Below are positions 10,980-22,974 of a stretch of DNA of 64,000 nt, one piece after another. The stretch comes from Valencia hispanica (Eukaryota; Chordata; Actinopteri; Cyprinodontiformes; Valenciidae): NCBI GenBank assembly GCA_963556495.2, contig OY747716.1:10325071-10389070 (forward strand), given 5' to 3'. The position numbers were made by a program, and so were the translations under genes. The notes beneath the pieces are model-generated. The model did no database searches. It saw nothing but the letters and a program-made list of their open reading frames with translations, and was not told the origin of the DNA. Within the stretch, counting starts at the first letter, position 1; the number at the start of each line of letters is the position of its first letter.

Positions 10980-12063
10980 TTATTTAATATCTACATGCTC
11001 CCACTAGCCCAGATTATAACAACCAATAAGATTAGGTACCAAAACTATGCAGATGATACTCAGCTTTACATTACGATGTCACCAGGTGACTTTGAACCCA
11101 TCCAAACCCTACGTAAATGTATTGAGCAAATAAATGGATGGATGTGCCAGAATTTTCTCCAGCTGGACAGAAACAAAAGAGCATTTCTTTTGGACCTAAA
11201 GTTAGCACGTAGCTTCAGTTAATACAGCTAGAAACTACTGATCAGGCCCCAAATTTTGTTGTAGTAATGGACTCAGACATGAACCTCCAGCGTCACATAA
11301 AGGCAAAAATACGGTGAGCCTTTTATCACTTGAAGAACATTTCTAGGATTAAAGGACTGATGTCACAACAGGACCTCAAAAAACTCATCTATGTGTTTAT
11401 CTTTAGTCGGATTGATTACTTCAACAGTCTCCTCACAGGTCTGCCTTTAAAGACAATTAGACAGCTGCAGCTAATCCAGAACGCTGCTGCTCGTGTTCCT
11501 CACTAGAACCAGGAAAGTAGAGCACATCACCCCAGTTCTAAAGTCCTTACACTGGCTCCCTGTAGCTCAGAGAATACACTTCAAAATACTCCTACTAGTT
11601 TATAAATCATTACATGGCTTAGCACCAAAGTATGTTGAAGATCTGCTGTTACTATACAGACCCACCAGACCACTCAGGTCCTCTAATTCCAGTCTACTCA
11701 ACATCCCTAGAATCAGAACCAAACATCGAGAAGCAGCTTTCAGTTTCTATGCTCCTCTAATCTGGAACAAACTTCCAGACAACTGCAAAGCTGCTGAAAC
11801 ACTGAGTTCTTTCTGTTTAGAGCTGTCTTTGAGTAATGCTTTGATGTATCATGTTTTGTGTATGCTTTTTGCTGTTTTTACATTATATGCTTTGTAATGC
11901 CTTGATGTATCTGTGTATGCTTCTTGCTTTATTGCTGTTTTTACTTCATATGCTTTGTCTGTGTTTTACTGCTATTTTTATTTTACCTCTTAATCATGTA
12001 TAGCACCTTAAATCACCATGTTGTTGAAAGTGTGCTATACGAATAAAATTGCCTTGCCTTGCT
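10980..12063 (+). mobile_element. 5'-truncated L2-type LINE with RT C-terminus
   Basis: It opens inside the RT domain: [10 protein letters not shown], then the catalytic box YADDTQLY (Tyr codon at 11045). Further on come [40 protein letters not shown] and [17 protein letters not shown] (11493-11897), the usual L2/CR1-clade RT C-terminus. Frame breaks separate the two halves. The 3' UTR ends 'gtgctatacgaataaaattg', then 'ccttgccttgc'. It is flanked by TATGTC (10974-10979 and 12064-12069) inside family A copy 3, consistent with target-primed insertion and 5' truncation. Related L2 pieces are at 40303-41035 and 46815-47125. Confidence 0.8.
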
Positions 12064-12514
12064 TATGTCCACAAATAACACAAGCCCGACCGTGTTCTGC
12101 CATGTTTTGGAGTTGCTAACGATTATCTTCCACCAGCCGAGTTGGGCTCTCCTCTCTCTGGCCCCCATCTTCTCCCCATCTGGGTGGTCGCAAGCCAAGG
12201 TGTGCGTGGCCAGGATACACTTCTACGTCGATAACACAGCTTTTTTTGACTTGCTTGTTTTCTCCATCTATTTCCTTTCTGTGGCTGATGCAGGCAACGG
12301 GGGTGGGACAATAGTGTCACTTGCAGCATACATATTCTACTCAGAGTAAAGGATCATATTTCAAAGAGAGCGAGTTTTAAACAGTTTCTCATTGAATGAG
12401 ACCTTTAAACTGATTTGTATGTATGATTGATTTGAAATGACTTATTGTAAACTGCCTCGAGATGACTTGCTATGAATTGGCGCTACATATCAATAAGCTG
12501 AATTGAATTGAATC

Positions 12515-12785
12515 ACGGAGTCCTTTTTAGTTTGGTCTATAGCACCGTCTTTCCAGTAACATCATACAAGTTGTGAAAAATGCCAGTTTTTGTCCACCTG
12601 ATCCTACTAACTGTTAAAACACAGCATGTATTGCTGAGAAAGTAAATCTTTCACATCACTGCAGATGTAGTTAGGCTCTCTCTTCAGTGCAGAATCGCTT
12701 TGATTCAGCCAAAAGAGAGCGGCCTTGACTACAAATGTTTTACCTAAGGAAATGACAGAACAGCTCTATCAGACTTAATTTTGGG
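12515..12785. other. No clearly assigned feature
   Basis: This may be the decayed 3' part of the Tc1 relic that follows, but no motif is clear. Confidence 0.3.
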
Positions 12786-13500
12786 CTTTGACTAGGCCAC
12801 TCTAAAACATAATTTTCAAGGGGGGCAAGATGTGGACTTGCTGGTGGTGGATCATTGTTCCAAAGGGTGGTTTTATCAAGTCATCCAAGTGGCAAGAAAA
12901 ACAGTCCTAGACCATCACTGCATGTCTGGCTTTTGGCATCATGTTGGTTTTTTCTTAATATTGAAATGTCGTCATTGTTGTGCTAAATGTTATGGGATTT
13001 CCACTATCGTCTTGCCAGTTGGCAGAACACTTTACCAAAAGTCTTGGGGATCAAGTGTTTTTTTAATTTTTTTTTACCAAATGCAAAACGGGCCATTGTG
13101 TTCTTCTTGGTCCATAGAGGTTTTCAAGTTGCAAGTATCCTATAGATTGCATTTTTGCACCTGTCTCTTTTGATTTGCTGAATGATGAACACTGACCTTA
13201 ACTGGGGCAAGTGAGAGCTGCTATGCTTTTTTGTTGTGGGTTCTGTTGTTACGTCCTGGAAGAGCAGTCGATGCACTCTTAGACTTACTTTGATAAGGAG
13301 GTCTCTGCTAGGAAGGTTCTCTGCTGTTCCATGTTTTCTCTGTTTGTGGACAATGGCTCTTACTGTAGTTAACTGAAATCTCAAAGCTTTATAAATGACT
13401 TTTTAGCAAACAGAGAGCTATCACAAACTGTTTCCTCATCTGTTCTCTAATTTCTTTAAATCAAGGCATGGCTTTTTGTGTTTTGATTTTCGTTTAGCCT
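12786..13500 (-). pseudogene. Tc1-like transposase relic (PRSKE-type lineage)
   Basis: Minus-strand frame 13124-13384 reads LTTVRAIVHKQRKHGTAENL, matching the second helix-turn-helix and linker of Tc1 transposases (usual form TTVRAIIHKWRKHGTVVNLP). Just upstream, near 13440-13470, the codons read FKEIREQM, matching the start of the same lineage. The antisense sequence at 13076-13110 ('accaaatgcaaaacgggcca') corresponds to the segment before the first catalytic Asp. No DDE residues are recoverable. The same lineage is present on the plus strand at 30525-31745. Confidence 0.7.
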
Positions 13501-16010
13501 ATGTCATGTTGTCAAACGTGTTTTGTTCAGATGTATTGGGTTTCTGTGCCTCTACCATCAGTGTTTTCACCCATTTTTAGCATCTTATGAGTATGTTGGT
13601 TGAAGGGTTTTCTCTACTGACACGATACACTGCCAATCATGCAATCTTAGCAATAATTATACCCTTCGGATATTGTTTGGTGGGGAAGTGCAATCAGATG
13701 TAATAATACATGCATTGCATGACATGTCACAACAGTGAACTAGTTATTTTAGTTACATCAAAGGTCAATTACAGTTAGAAAGTAAAACTTTTGGGGACTT
13801 TTTCCTATTTGATATTTAAGGGCATTGGATAAAAATACAGGTTCATTAAAATCTGACTTTTATTGAACTTATTCAGTATACAGCAACCTCCACAATTTTC
13901 TTAAAACTTAAAAAATCTGAAATGAATTTGTCTTTCTTTCTTTCTACAACTGAGAAGACTGTAGCAAGCTTAACTGATTTCTTTTCGCCAAACTTTTTAA
14001 AACTTTTGGCAACAGGAAGACATGGATTTGAAATTCAAACCCTCTATAGATACTTTTGTCAACTTTAAAATATTCAGTGTGCAAAGGGGCTGAAATATAT
14101 TATCTAAGGTGGAAAGTAGAATAAATCAAATGGGGGGGGACATGAAGAAAGAAACTGCAAAGATGATTTTACCAGACCTGAGCCAATGTCCTGCGGAAGT
14201 GACTAATCACTGGACTAACTACGGCTTTATCAATAGATAAATAAAGAGAGGAACTCAATAAGGAGACAATGGAGGGAATTAAGTTCCATCCAGTTTCCAA
14301 GTAAGATTTACTTCCCCCTCAGGATTGAGATCAAGAGTTTGAAGAACATATATAAGAACATATATTATCTGCCCAGTATTATAAGAGGAGGTTAGGCAAT
14401 GTCAACCCACCATTCCCTTTGGATATATTGAATTACATCTAAGAACCTCTAAAGCATTTGACTTTTCAAATGTTAAAAGAGATTATGGAATCTGAGGTGG
14501 GAAAAGGGATTTGAGGATAAAAACAAAGAATAAAATTAACAGAAAGAATAGGAATAATATTCATTTAGAAGGTATAAGTAGGCTCCATAAAAAAACGGAT
14601 ATATGTATGTATAGGTTAAAATATAAAAAAGTGCTTTAATTTATATATTTATAAAAGATGTATAGTGTGCAACGTGCATTTTAAATGTACAAAAATGGTT
14701 AAATAATATCAACTGTTCAAGAGTTTGATAACACATTCATAAAAGATTTTTTAAATCTTGTTATTTGGCATTTCACACTTCTGGACCTGACCTGAGGGTA
14801 GAAGTGTGAACAGTCCATTTTGGAGATGTGTGGGATCTTTGAGTATGGAGGCGGCTCTCCTGTGGGCTCTCTGGTGGTAGATGCTCTACAGAGCTGACAG
14901 CATAGTGCCAACATGTCTGCTGTGTAAAGATGATCCAGAATAGGAAAGGACAGCTGTCCAACGGAACTTATGTCTCCGATTTGAGCATTTTGTGAGCCGT
15001 CAGTGACACAGCTTCATTCGATGTCACAAATTTGATCAAAGACGAGACATTTAGGCTCTGGGTTTTATATCACAGCACTTTCCAAATTAGGGCTCAGGTC
15101 TTGAAGTGTAGTGCTGAACTGTTTAAACTGTAGTTTTAGTCAGAAAGTCGTTTTTTCTTTGAACTAGTAAATGAAGGCTAAATACAGCATAATTTCTAAC
15201 ATGCAAAAAAGGACAAAAGATTCTAGTGGACAGTGATAAAGCAAAAGGGAGTGAATTTATCACTTTGGATGACCAGTCCTACAATATTTTTCCAGCACTG
15301 GGTAAAAAACAATTATTGAACTTGCCTTTAAATACCATTGTGCAAGACCTGGAGCTTGTTCAGTGTAATACTATAAATTATGTTTTCATCAATTTAGAAC
15401 TATGAGAAAATAATGTTTGTTCTTTCACTTACAATAAAACTCGCTGAACTTCTTTGATTTTGAAAGAACCCCAGAGGTGACATACCTGATAGCACACCAT
15501 TAACATTCCTATAATGTGTTTGTGTTTTTGGTGGGTGTTCAGTTGGTTTAACTTTGTAGTTTGAGCTGCCTAAATGTCACTGCACCCAAAGAAGCCAGTG
15601 AAATACACCTTTGATTTAAACCAACGCCTCTTTTAATAGACACAATTTATATTCTGTATCTGCTTGCAGAGTTTGATTGGATAAAGCAGATCATATTATT
15701 TATCTCACTAGATTTGAAAACTCTGTACCTATGTTCTTATGCCACGATTTTGAATGCTATTTCCGTTTAACTGTTTTATATTGGGCTAGAAGAACCTAGT
15801 GTGTGGAAATTATTTTTTTAAGCCATTGACGATAAACATTTTCTTCTCTGTCCAGTACTTTTCTTTTGTTTTTTTGTACACAATGCTAAACATTTTCTTT
15901 CAACTACATGATGCATGATACGAAACCTTTGTAGTGTTTTTATTTCTAGTCATTCATACCACTTAAAGCACTGTTGCACTGGAGAAGCATTCAACTCAAA
16001 TGTGTTAATA
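13501..16010. other. No recognised feature
   Basis: A 2.5-kb AT-rich stretch. Minus-strand frames at 14717-14961 overlap one another and show no domain. The decayed Tc1 left end may extend to about 13900, but no TIR could be matched. Confidence 0.4.
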
Positions 16011-16014
16011 CAAC

Positions 16015-16165
16015 AATATGCAGATCATAGGTAAGTTGGGGTTATTAAGTGCCTTGCCCAAAGGCTCATGTGACAGAGAAGAATATTGGAATGGAACCCA
16101 CAATTGTCTGACTGCAAGAACACTGCTTTTCCCACTGAGCAGAAAATCCCATAACTCTTCCAACA
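16015..16165 (-). repeat. Possible decayed tRNA-derived SINE
   Basis: 'aagtgccttgcccaaagg', then 'ggaatggaacccacaattgt' and 'ttcccactgagc', look like a reversed SINE with B-box and A-box remnants. This is a weak call because both boxes are mutated. Confidence 0.3.
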
Positions 16166-16256
16166 GTGCCCATTTTGTGTATTAGCATCCTGAAAGTGTC
16201 CTCATTCATCACCATAGGAGCCAACATTTTTATTGGGAGCACATCAGTCTATTCTT

Positions 16257-18399
16257 TAAAGGTCTCATTCACTGAGAAACCGTTTAAGACTTCACTCTGA
16301 GTAGAATATATATGCTGGACATGACACTATTGCCCCACCCCCGTTGTCGCCATCAGCCACAGCAGGACATAGACGGCAAAAACAAGCTAGTCAGAAAAAG
16401 CTTTGATATCTATGAGAAGTATATCCTGGCCACGCCCACCTTGGCTTGTGACCGCCACGGAAAGGTGGGGGCAAGAGAGACGAGAGCGGATCTCGGAAGG
16501 TGGAAGTTAACCGTTAGCAACTCCACAACATGGCAGAACACGGTCGGGCTTGTGTTATTTTTGGACATAGATATCAGTGTTGCATTTTCTACCCAGGAAA
16601 GAGGAGCTGAGGAAGAAACAGTTGGAATTTGTCTTGGAACACCACCAGTGAAGTAAAATAAGTTAGTTATTTGTTCGGAGGCAGCATAAGAGTTGCATTG
16701 CTGTTAGCCAATGTTATGCCGCAGATAGATAGGATTTGGCTATGAATAATTATGAATAATTGCTTAGGGCAATTATTAATAAGAATAATAATTTTATGTA
16801 AAAATTACCAAGTTTAGGGGCACCATCCTGTTGGATTCCAGGAACATTTATATATATAGCCAAATTGTTCAGTCTCAGTTTATGTTTATGATTACCAGCC
16901 TGACAAGGCTGAGATAATTAAACAATAGATGAAGGAATAAGTTCTTACGCTGTGGACATTAATTGTACGCATCACTCCAAGTAATCCCAGACAACTTCTC
17001 TTTAAGTTAAGGGGACTTTATTTAGAAAATAGAAAATCCCATCTATTCTAAAGCATGCAAAAATTACTACAGATCTTAGACAATAATAGGTGAACATTAA
17101 ACACAATTAACATGAAATGAAATCAGTGAGACAGCTGAGATTCGGGTCAGAAAAGGAGGCGGTGGCCCTCAGTCCAGGGGGCTCAAATCACAGATAGGTT
17201 AGGAGACAAAGTCATAAATCTTAGCTCTGTGCCAAGATGGATGGGAGCACATGGAGTCTAAGAAAGAATCATAAAACTAGCTTTGGCTAAAGGAGCACAT
17301 GGGGGAAGCGTCCATGTGGTAGGCCTCTGCTTTAGCGACAGACTAAAGACAATGGAGTTAAACTTTTCAGCTAAGACCAGCTAACGCAGGCCGGACCGAG
17401 CCCGACTGCCGATGGAGTTATCAGGGAGGGAGAGAGAGGGAAAACAAGAGGAAGCAAAAAAGAATGGCGTGATCTGCTCAGGATAAAACAGACAGTTTCA
17501 AAGACAGCAATTTCACAGCTCAGACTTATACGTGCGACGACGCAAAAATGAGCAAACAGGTTCAGCGCTTAAAAACACTTTAACCAACAATGAACGAGAT
17601 CTAACTCGTTAAAACTCTATTTTCTCTTTTTATCTCCGCCCAGACATAATATTAGTATAAATGAACCGGTTCAGTCCTACTTTGCCTTGAAGGAGGTCCA
17701 GTCCACTAGGAGGAGAGCGAATTGTGTCCATAGTTGAGCAAGAAAAGGAAGAGTTATAAAAAAACCTGTACAGGATTTTAAGGACCGTGTGGCCCAAAGG
17801 CAGGCTGGATGGCCTGTAGGTCAACGTCTAACGAACTGTCTGGGAACAGTTCTGATATAGCTCACACGAGATACACAAACCGTGTGAGCACTTCGAAACG
17901 AGTTCTTCCCCGGTCAAGCGGGTCAGAACAAAAGAGAATCTTCACCGGTGAGATGTCCTCTGTTCAGCAGTAGTTCATCCAAGAACTTCCAGCTGGAGAA
18001 CAATTCAAAATGTGCGCGACACTCTTATAGCCCCCTTTGGCCTGTCATCGCTGATGTCACAGTCGGTGGTCACGGACCAATACGAGTGTATTGGGGGTCA
18101 CTGCTAGGATTGTTGGGAAATGTGGTCTGCTCAGTCCATCTTTGAAATAGCTCCCAAAAGTCTGTTCAGTTCATCTTATTAGAAATGCAATCACAACACC
18201 AATCAGAGGCGAGACGTTTGCATATCACGAGTAAGACTCATAATCCTGACGTTTACCCTCACTCACTCCTCCACCAAACTGCAACATCCAGAAAAAGGAG
18301 CGCCAGAACATTTCTTCCACAGAAAACGTCTCACAACCCATTCATTCAAACTAGAGACCGCAGCAAATTTATTGAAAAGACGGGTGAATGAGACCTTTA
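16257..18399 (+). mobile_element. Family A TIR element, copy 4 (split by an LTR)
   Basis: 16-bp TIRs: TAAAGGTCTCATTCAC (16257-16272) and its exact inverse (18384-18399). It is the only copy with both termini matching perfectly. Its own sequence is 16257-16711 and 18199-18399. The plus strand has an ATG at 16530 followed by MAEHGRACVIFGH and, one frame over, HFLPRKEELRKKQLEFVLEH, the same THAP-like pattern with the second Cys changed to Phe and a frameshift. The 114-codon frame at 16312-16656 runs in a different frame and is not a gene. A 1487-bp LTR-like insertion lies at 16712-18198. Confidence 0.75.
16712..18198 (-). mobile_element. LTR (probably solo) inserted in family A copy 4
   Basis: The insertion is bounded by TGTTATG..CACAACA with a 4-bp duplication CCAA (16708-16711 and 18199-18202). 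TG..CA ends and a 4-bp TSD are typical of retroviral or LTR-retrotransposon integration. On the minus strand a TATA-like CTATAAGAG lies near 18030 and AATAAA at 17017-17022, in the order expected for an LTR read on that strand. No internal coding region is present, so a solo LTR is the simplest reading, though 1.49 kb is long. A related copy starts at 61334. Confidence 0.65.
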
Positions 18400-20660
18400 C
18401 CCTTGACATTTCAATGACCCCTTGGGGGTACATTACATACTTCAAGGTCAAATCTGTTTTCTATATTATTTCAACAAATTTAAGGATAAAATCACTGAAT
18501 TTATATGATATAATAATGAATTTATGCATTGCTGGCGGGTAAGGTGGGATAAGGTGCGGAGTGAGACAGTGCTGTGTTGTGCTTCACTTCTTATGTCTCT
18601 CTTAATATCACACATTTGCTACACATGCTCTACAGTCTGACTGTTATATTTGACAAACGTGTGTACCATGTTTAGTCTTTAGGATTGGCACAGTCAAAAA
18701 GCAAAGGGTGAGGCAGAAAATATTGTCCCTCACTGATAGGGGGCATTGATGAGCACAATAGGCACTATGGGAAAGATGCTTTTCTTCTAGGCATTGAAAG
18801 GACTGTAAACGGTCAAAATACAATCGGAATAGAAGGAATCCAGGGCATCTTTGTTTGAAGACAGGTGATTTTTACATGAGAGTGATGGAGACAGGACAGG
18901 TACATACACTTCATATACAAACAAAGGTAAGATCATACACAATTAAAAATTTTATTTAAAAAAGAGATCAGCCAAAAATAAATCAATCTTTACAAAATAT
19001 TAAATGTGTTATTGTTTTGCTATCATATTGTTAAATAGCATGGAGTTGATTCAATTGTAATAAAAGTTGTTAAAACAACAACATGTTCCAATTAATTTAA
19101 AAGCTGAAAAGAAGTTTCTAATTTGGGCTTAATATCTCAGATCCCAGAGGAGTCAGTGCCTCACCAGTCATGAACCTCACTACACGTCACATGGTTTTGG
19201 AAGACTCTCATGCGAACACAACCCACACAGCAGAAAATGAGATTAAAGCGTATTTATTAATAAATAATATTGTCTGGGCCCAACGCAGAAGGAGGGCTGA
19301 GAGGAACTTTGGGAGGGCAGCACCACTGGGAGAGAGGAGTAGATATTTGCACGGGTTTGCAATGATTTGGATGTTTTGTTTGCAGGTGAAAAATCAGGAT
19401 TCTTATGGTGACTTGGAGCAGAAGAGATCTGGGGAAGGTAAGACGATCCTGTGAGGTAGAGACCAGCAGAAAGTGTTTTATGGATGAGTAACTCCTGTTT
19501 GCCTTTCTCTTTGACCATAAGATAATTCTGGTGGAGGACGAGCCCCGAGGCTGGACAGACAGGGGGGTAAGGTGAGATCAGACGAGTGAGTACCAGGAGG
19601 GCAGTCAGAGGAGCAGCACAGAGAACTGGGGATGGTTCCAGGAGAGCTGATGCTTGGTTGTCTTGGGTCAATACATTGTATGATTGCAACTTCATTTACA
19701 CAGGGGCTGTAATCTATCTTCGATGGCCCCAATACCAGATTTTTGCTGCCGGGCCTGCATCAATATATGTATGCTCATATGAAGTCAATACTATAAGGAC
19801 TTATTTTCAGTCAATACTCCAATTTTGTCAAAAAATGTTTTAGACTTATATTTAGGCATGTCAATGCTTGCTTGTTATTTCAAATCCAACTCGCTACAGA
19901 GGTGTGACCGAGTCTCGGCTGCTTTTAAGCACCACCACGGCAGTGCAGCTGACATCACCTGTACTGCTAAAGTTACATGTCACCGCTTAGCCAATAGTGA
20001 TGGCAGATTCAAATTCAAATGTAGAACAGACTTTTAACCTGAAGGTGTTGGCAAACTGGGGTTTTAGTCAGAAAATTTACATTTTAAGATGCACTGAAAT
20101 GCCAAAGTAATGTCTACACATGCAGCCAGCACTGTTATACACTCATTTATATAGTGTATAGGCAAAAAAGAAAAGTTGATTTGAGGATGAGTTGCTCTTT
20201 AAACTTGCCTAATTATACTAGTAGTCTTTTTTTTTTATTAGTCCCATTCCGTCTTTTCAGGCATACCATATAGAGAAGCTTGTTGCTATATGTTCCAGGG
20301 TAGCAAGACATCTGGAGACGGTATCGTAATTGCAAGCTGTGATGTCTCTGCATTTGGGGCTAGGGGGGCCCGGCCCCACCACATGTCGCTGTGGAGCTCT
20401 AGGCACGGCATGCTTAAATTAATCAGTAGAACAGTGTCATTCTTTACAGACTAATATTTTCATATTGACAAATTCTGTTACCAAGAAGATTCTGTTATAA
20501 ACATTTGTGTATAACTATCTAAGTCTTTACCAGAATACTGATGAGCTCAGTGGGCTAAATCCTCTTGAAGCAGTGATTGAGGCCGGCCCCTTAACGTTTG
20601 TTTAAATTATGAAAATCTAAATGTGCATGTGCAACGTGCGCTCAGTAGAGAGCCGAGGGG
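18400..20660. other. No recognised feature; unassigned 150-codon frame
   Basis: A minus-strand open frame at 19243-19695 (150 codons) is the longest unassigned frame here. It is Ser/Pro/Leu-rich, lacks any motif I know, and overlaps other open frames, so it is not called. No transposon ends were identified. Confidence 0.35.
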
Positions 20661-20672
20661 CACAAATTCCAC

Positions 20673-20702
20673 GGCCCCGGCCCCGGCCCCGGCCCCGGCC
20701 CC
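20673..20702. repeat. (GGCCCC)5 hexanucleotide repeat
   Basis: Five uninterrupted GGCCCC units, i.e. GGGGCC on the minus strand. They sit between moderately GC-rich flanks in an otherwise AT-rich region. The Ala-Pro dipeptide frame over it is a by-product. Confidence 0.95.
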
Positions 20703-21515
20703 AAGCTCAGATTCCGCTACATTCCTCGATGGAGAAAGGCAGCAATGCGCCATCTGGTGTGCAGTCCACCGGAAATTCATAAAAAGAAGAAAAAGAAAAA
20801 GAAATAGAAATCCGGGTATCAAACCACAACAGGAAGTGATGCGTCCCGTTTTGCCAAATGCCAAACTTTTTTCTGCAGCATAACTCGTATTAAAATATTG
20901 GAATAGCACACATCCCGTTTACGTTCTGTTGGATAGAAGTGTGCAGCCATCTAATATTCTTGGTAGCTACCAAGACAAAAAAATAAATAAAAGAGGACAT
21001 TTTTTTCATGAAGTCTAAATTTAGCACATTGCCTCTTGAGCGAAAATTAGAGATTAAATATTTGGGCTGCACCAGCCAGTGGATTTTAACATCGTTCAGA
21101 GGCTTTAAGAGATATTGATACATTTAAAGGGGATTATTTGAAAGATTATACAGTTATTAAAAAGTTTGCCCAGAGAAAAGATCTGCATTTTGTTTTCAAG
21201 AAGAATAACACTGATGAGTGACCCTTTTGTTTGTAATTTCATGTAGGCTAGAACAAGGCTACATTCTTCATTTACATTTACATAAAATGGGGTTTGTAGT
21301 GTGTGTATGTGTGCTATTTTTTGTGATTAATTTAATATTGAATCAAAATTAAATTAATCACATAAAATAGCAATCGATATTTTTGATCAGTCAGATTGTA
21401 TGCATCAAAGAAGAATTAGTTGCTGTTGAGTTCCTGTGCTCCACCTAATTTATCATGCCAGAGATTACACACTGATTTCGAGACTATTTATTATTATTTA
21501 TTATAGATTATTTAT
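20703..21515. other. No recognised feature
   Basis: Minus-strand frames at 20890-21123 show no motif. A near-inverse repeat 'tgattaatttaat'/'attaaattaatca' lies near 21322-21360. Confidence 0.35.
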
Positions 21516-21520
21516 TAAAT

Positions 21521-21852
21521 CAGGGGTGCATCTGGTTGTCTTGTTTTTAACGGAAATTAATAGTTTCGGCCCCATGTCATGAGGTCCCGCCCACCCTGGT
21601 TTGTGTTGTGATTGACAGCACTGTCATGGCTCTCATAGGCTGTCAGCCCATGTTTGATTGACGATGACAAACATAGACCAATAATATGTTTCGATGCTGG
21701 CAACACACTGCTAGCCCTCTGTTACCAATTGGTCGGCCCAATTGGAGGGAATTTAGAGAGAGAGAAAGAAAAAAAAAACAGCGACCGGCCCACATTGGGT
21801 CAACGGCCCAACGGAATGATGCCCGGTATGCCAGATGGCCAGTCCACCCCTG
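21521..21852. mobile_element. Possible small hAT-like repeat (CAGGGGTG termini)
   Basis: It begins CAGGGGTG (21521) and ends with the inverse CACCCCTG (21852). The right end 'gccagatggccagtccaccc' resembles a common fish DNA-repeat terminus. Flanking 8-mers do not match, so the pairing may be coincidental. Confidence 0.35.
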
Positions 21853-22785
21853 GCTACTGCTAAGAACATTTAGTTTTCTTCCTCGATGAAAGTTAGTGTG
21901 TAGTGATCTTGGAGTCCAAGAAAACTAGATGTCATATTTTCCTGAGGTTTTCTAGTGTTACACCATTTCTCAGGTGTAATGATCCGGTTTCTCCTCATGG
22001 ATGATAGAGTAGAAAACTGATAAAATGTCCTCCCTTGTTACTGGCAGCTTTGAAGAACTTCCGATCATAATTACTGTAACAGTTATTTTTCCCCCGCTGA
22101 TGAGAGGCCTCCACCTTCTCTGACATTTGACTCGGTTTGCTGATAAATCGCTGTTATTTCCTCCTCTCCCTGTGCAAAGAAACCGTGAATTCACTTCATT
22201 AAAATTCCACAGGGGAAGATGGCACCTTTTGCTTTTTGAGGTCTCCCGCTCTCGCTCTCTCTCTACACTTTTTTTTTTTTTTACCTTAGAGATTGATTTG
22301 AATTTTAATTTGCCAGCACAATGTCACAGCATCTGTTTGTGAAATGAGGTCAAGGAGCTCAAGTTGTTTTACAGGATCAATACGAGAGGATGTAATGCAA
22401 TAAAGGGTGGAGAAAAAAATGCTGTGCTGCAGCAATTCTTGAAGGGCTTTTAAATTCAAAATATTAGCAAAAACTTTGTACTGCTGAAACCAAGGTCTTT
22501 TCATTATTTCCCTCCTCTGCCAATGGAAGGCCTCAATTCAGCTCTTTATATTTTATTCAGTGAAGAAGATAACAGCTTTTCTCAGCCACTGACCTCTACA
22601 TGGACTGTTGTACTGAGGGAAAAGATGTCTCCCACACAGTATCTTTTACGAGAAGAACAACCATGTCTTTGAGAGACCAAAACCAACCAGTTTTATCTTA
22701 TTGGCGCCAACTGGTGATTGGTGCATAAATGAGGACAATATTGTAACACTTTAACTTTCTGGTGGATTCAAAACTACTTTCTCCC
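21853..22785. other. No recognised feature
   Basis: Contains a CT-rich patch and a T12 run near 22244-22282. No coding or repeat assignment. Confidence 0.4.
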
Positions 22786-22789
22786 TGTT

Positions 22790-22970
22790 GGCACTAGTTT
22801 TCTTTACAGAGCAGTAATTTGACAGAAAGAGGGCGAAGAGAGAAGGGGAATACATGCAGCAAATGATCCAAGATCAGGAATCGAACCACGGACATTCGTG
22901 TTGAAGAATAAAGCCTCTGATTATGATTTGCCTGCTCTACCAACTGCACATCCTAGCGCAACCATTTTTT
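22790..22970 (-). mobile_element. tRNA-derived SINE
   Basis: Read on the minus strand: A-box region 'tgtgcagttggtagagcagg', then 36 bp later the B box 'ggttcgattcc', then 'gcagcaaatg..'-type tail sequence (the reversed form of 'catgcagcaaatgatcc'). The tRNA-like head is not a functional tRNA because the arms do not pair. Confidence 0.65.
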
Positions 22971-22974
22971 CTTT

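Larger units (their letters stand above)
10233..12403 (-). mobile_element. Family A TIR element, copy 3 (contains two insertions)
   Basis: It starts with GTCTCATTCAC (10235-10245), ends with the inverse CATTGAATGAGACC (12390-12403), and is flanked by TTTAA on both sides. Its own sequence is 10233-10496, 10883-10979 and 12064-12403. On the minus strand, after mentally removing the LINE insertion, it carries MAEHGRACVICGHK and then [12 protein letters not shown], with an in-frame stop (TAG) after KK. It again has Cys-x2-Cys then H-x-x-P, as in THAP domains. A 386-bp MITE and a 1084-bp LINE are nested inside. Confidence 0.7.
9785..12514 (+). mobile_element. LINE 3' UTR copy 1, split by family A
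   Basis: The segment 9785-10232 holds the conserved 3' UTR block seen five times in the window, including 'ggggagtttttcctctccac' and 'actgagcctggttctg'. It breaks off after 'gaaaacttta' and resumes at 12404 with 'tttaaactgatttgtatg', then 'gaattggcgctacatatcaa', ending in the tail 'gctgaattgaattgaat' (about 12514). The same junction is uninterrupted at 55830 and 61300, so family A copy 3 inserted here. L2-type affiliation comes from the linked RT C-terminus in the 35-36 kb copy. Confidence 0.75.

Noticed and set aside
16257..16272. piggyBac assignment for family A
   Set aside because: TTTAA/TTAA-like flanks are seen at copy 3 but not on both sides of copy 4, and the termini lack the CCY start of piggyBac.
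16312..16656. 114-codon plus frame in family A copy 4
   Set aside because: Not conserved in other copies. The THAP-like reading is in another frame.
19243..19695. 150-codon minus frame as a possible gene
   Set aside because: No recognised domain, composition biased to Ser/Leu/Pro, no splice or promoter context. Left unassigned.
20623..20883. Frame with Ala-Pro repeats
   Set aside because: By-product of (GGCCCC)5.
22865..22965. Functional tRNA gene on the minus strand
   Set aside because: A and B boxes are present, but acceptor and anticodon arms do not pair. It continues into SINE sequence.
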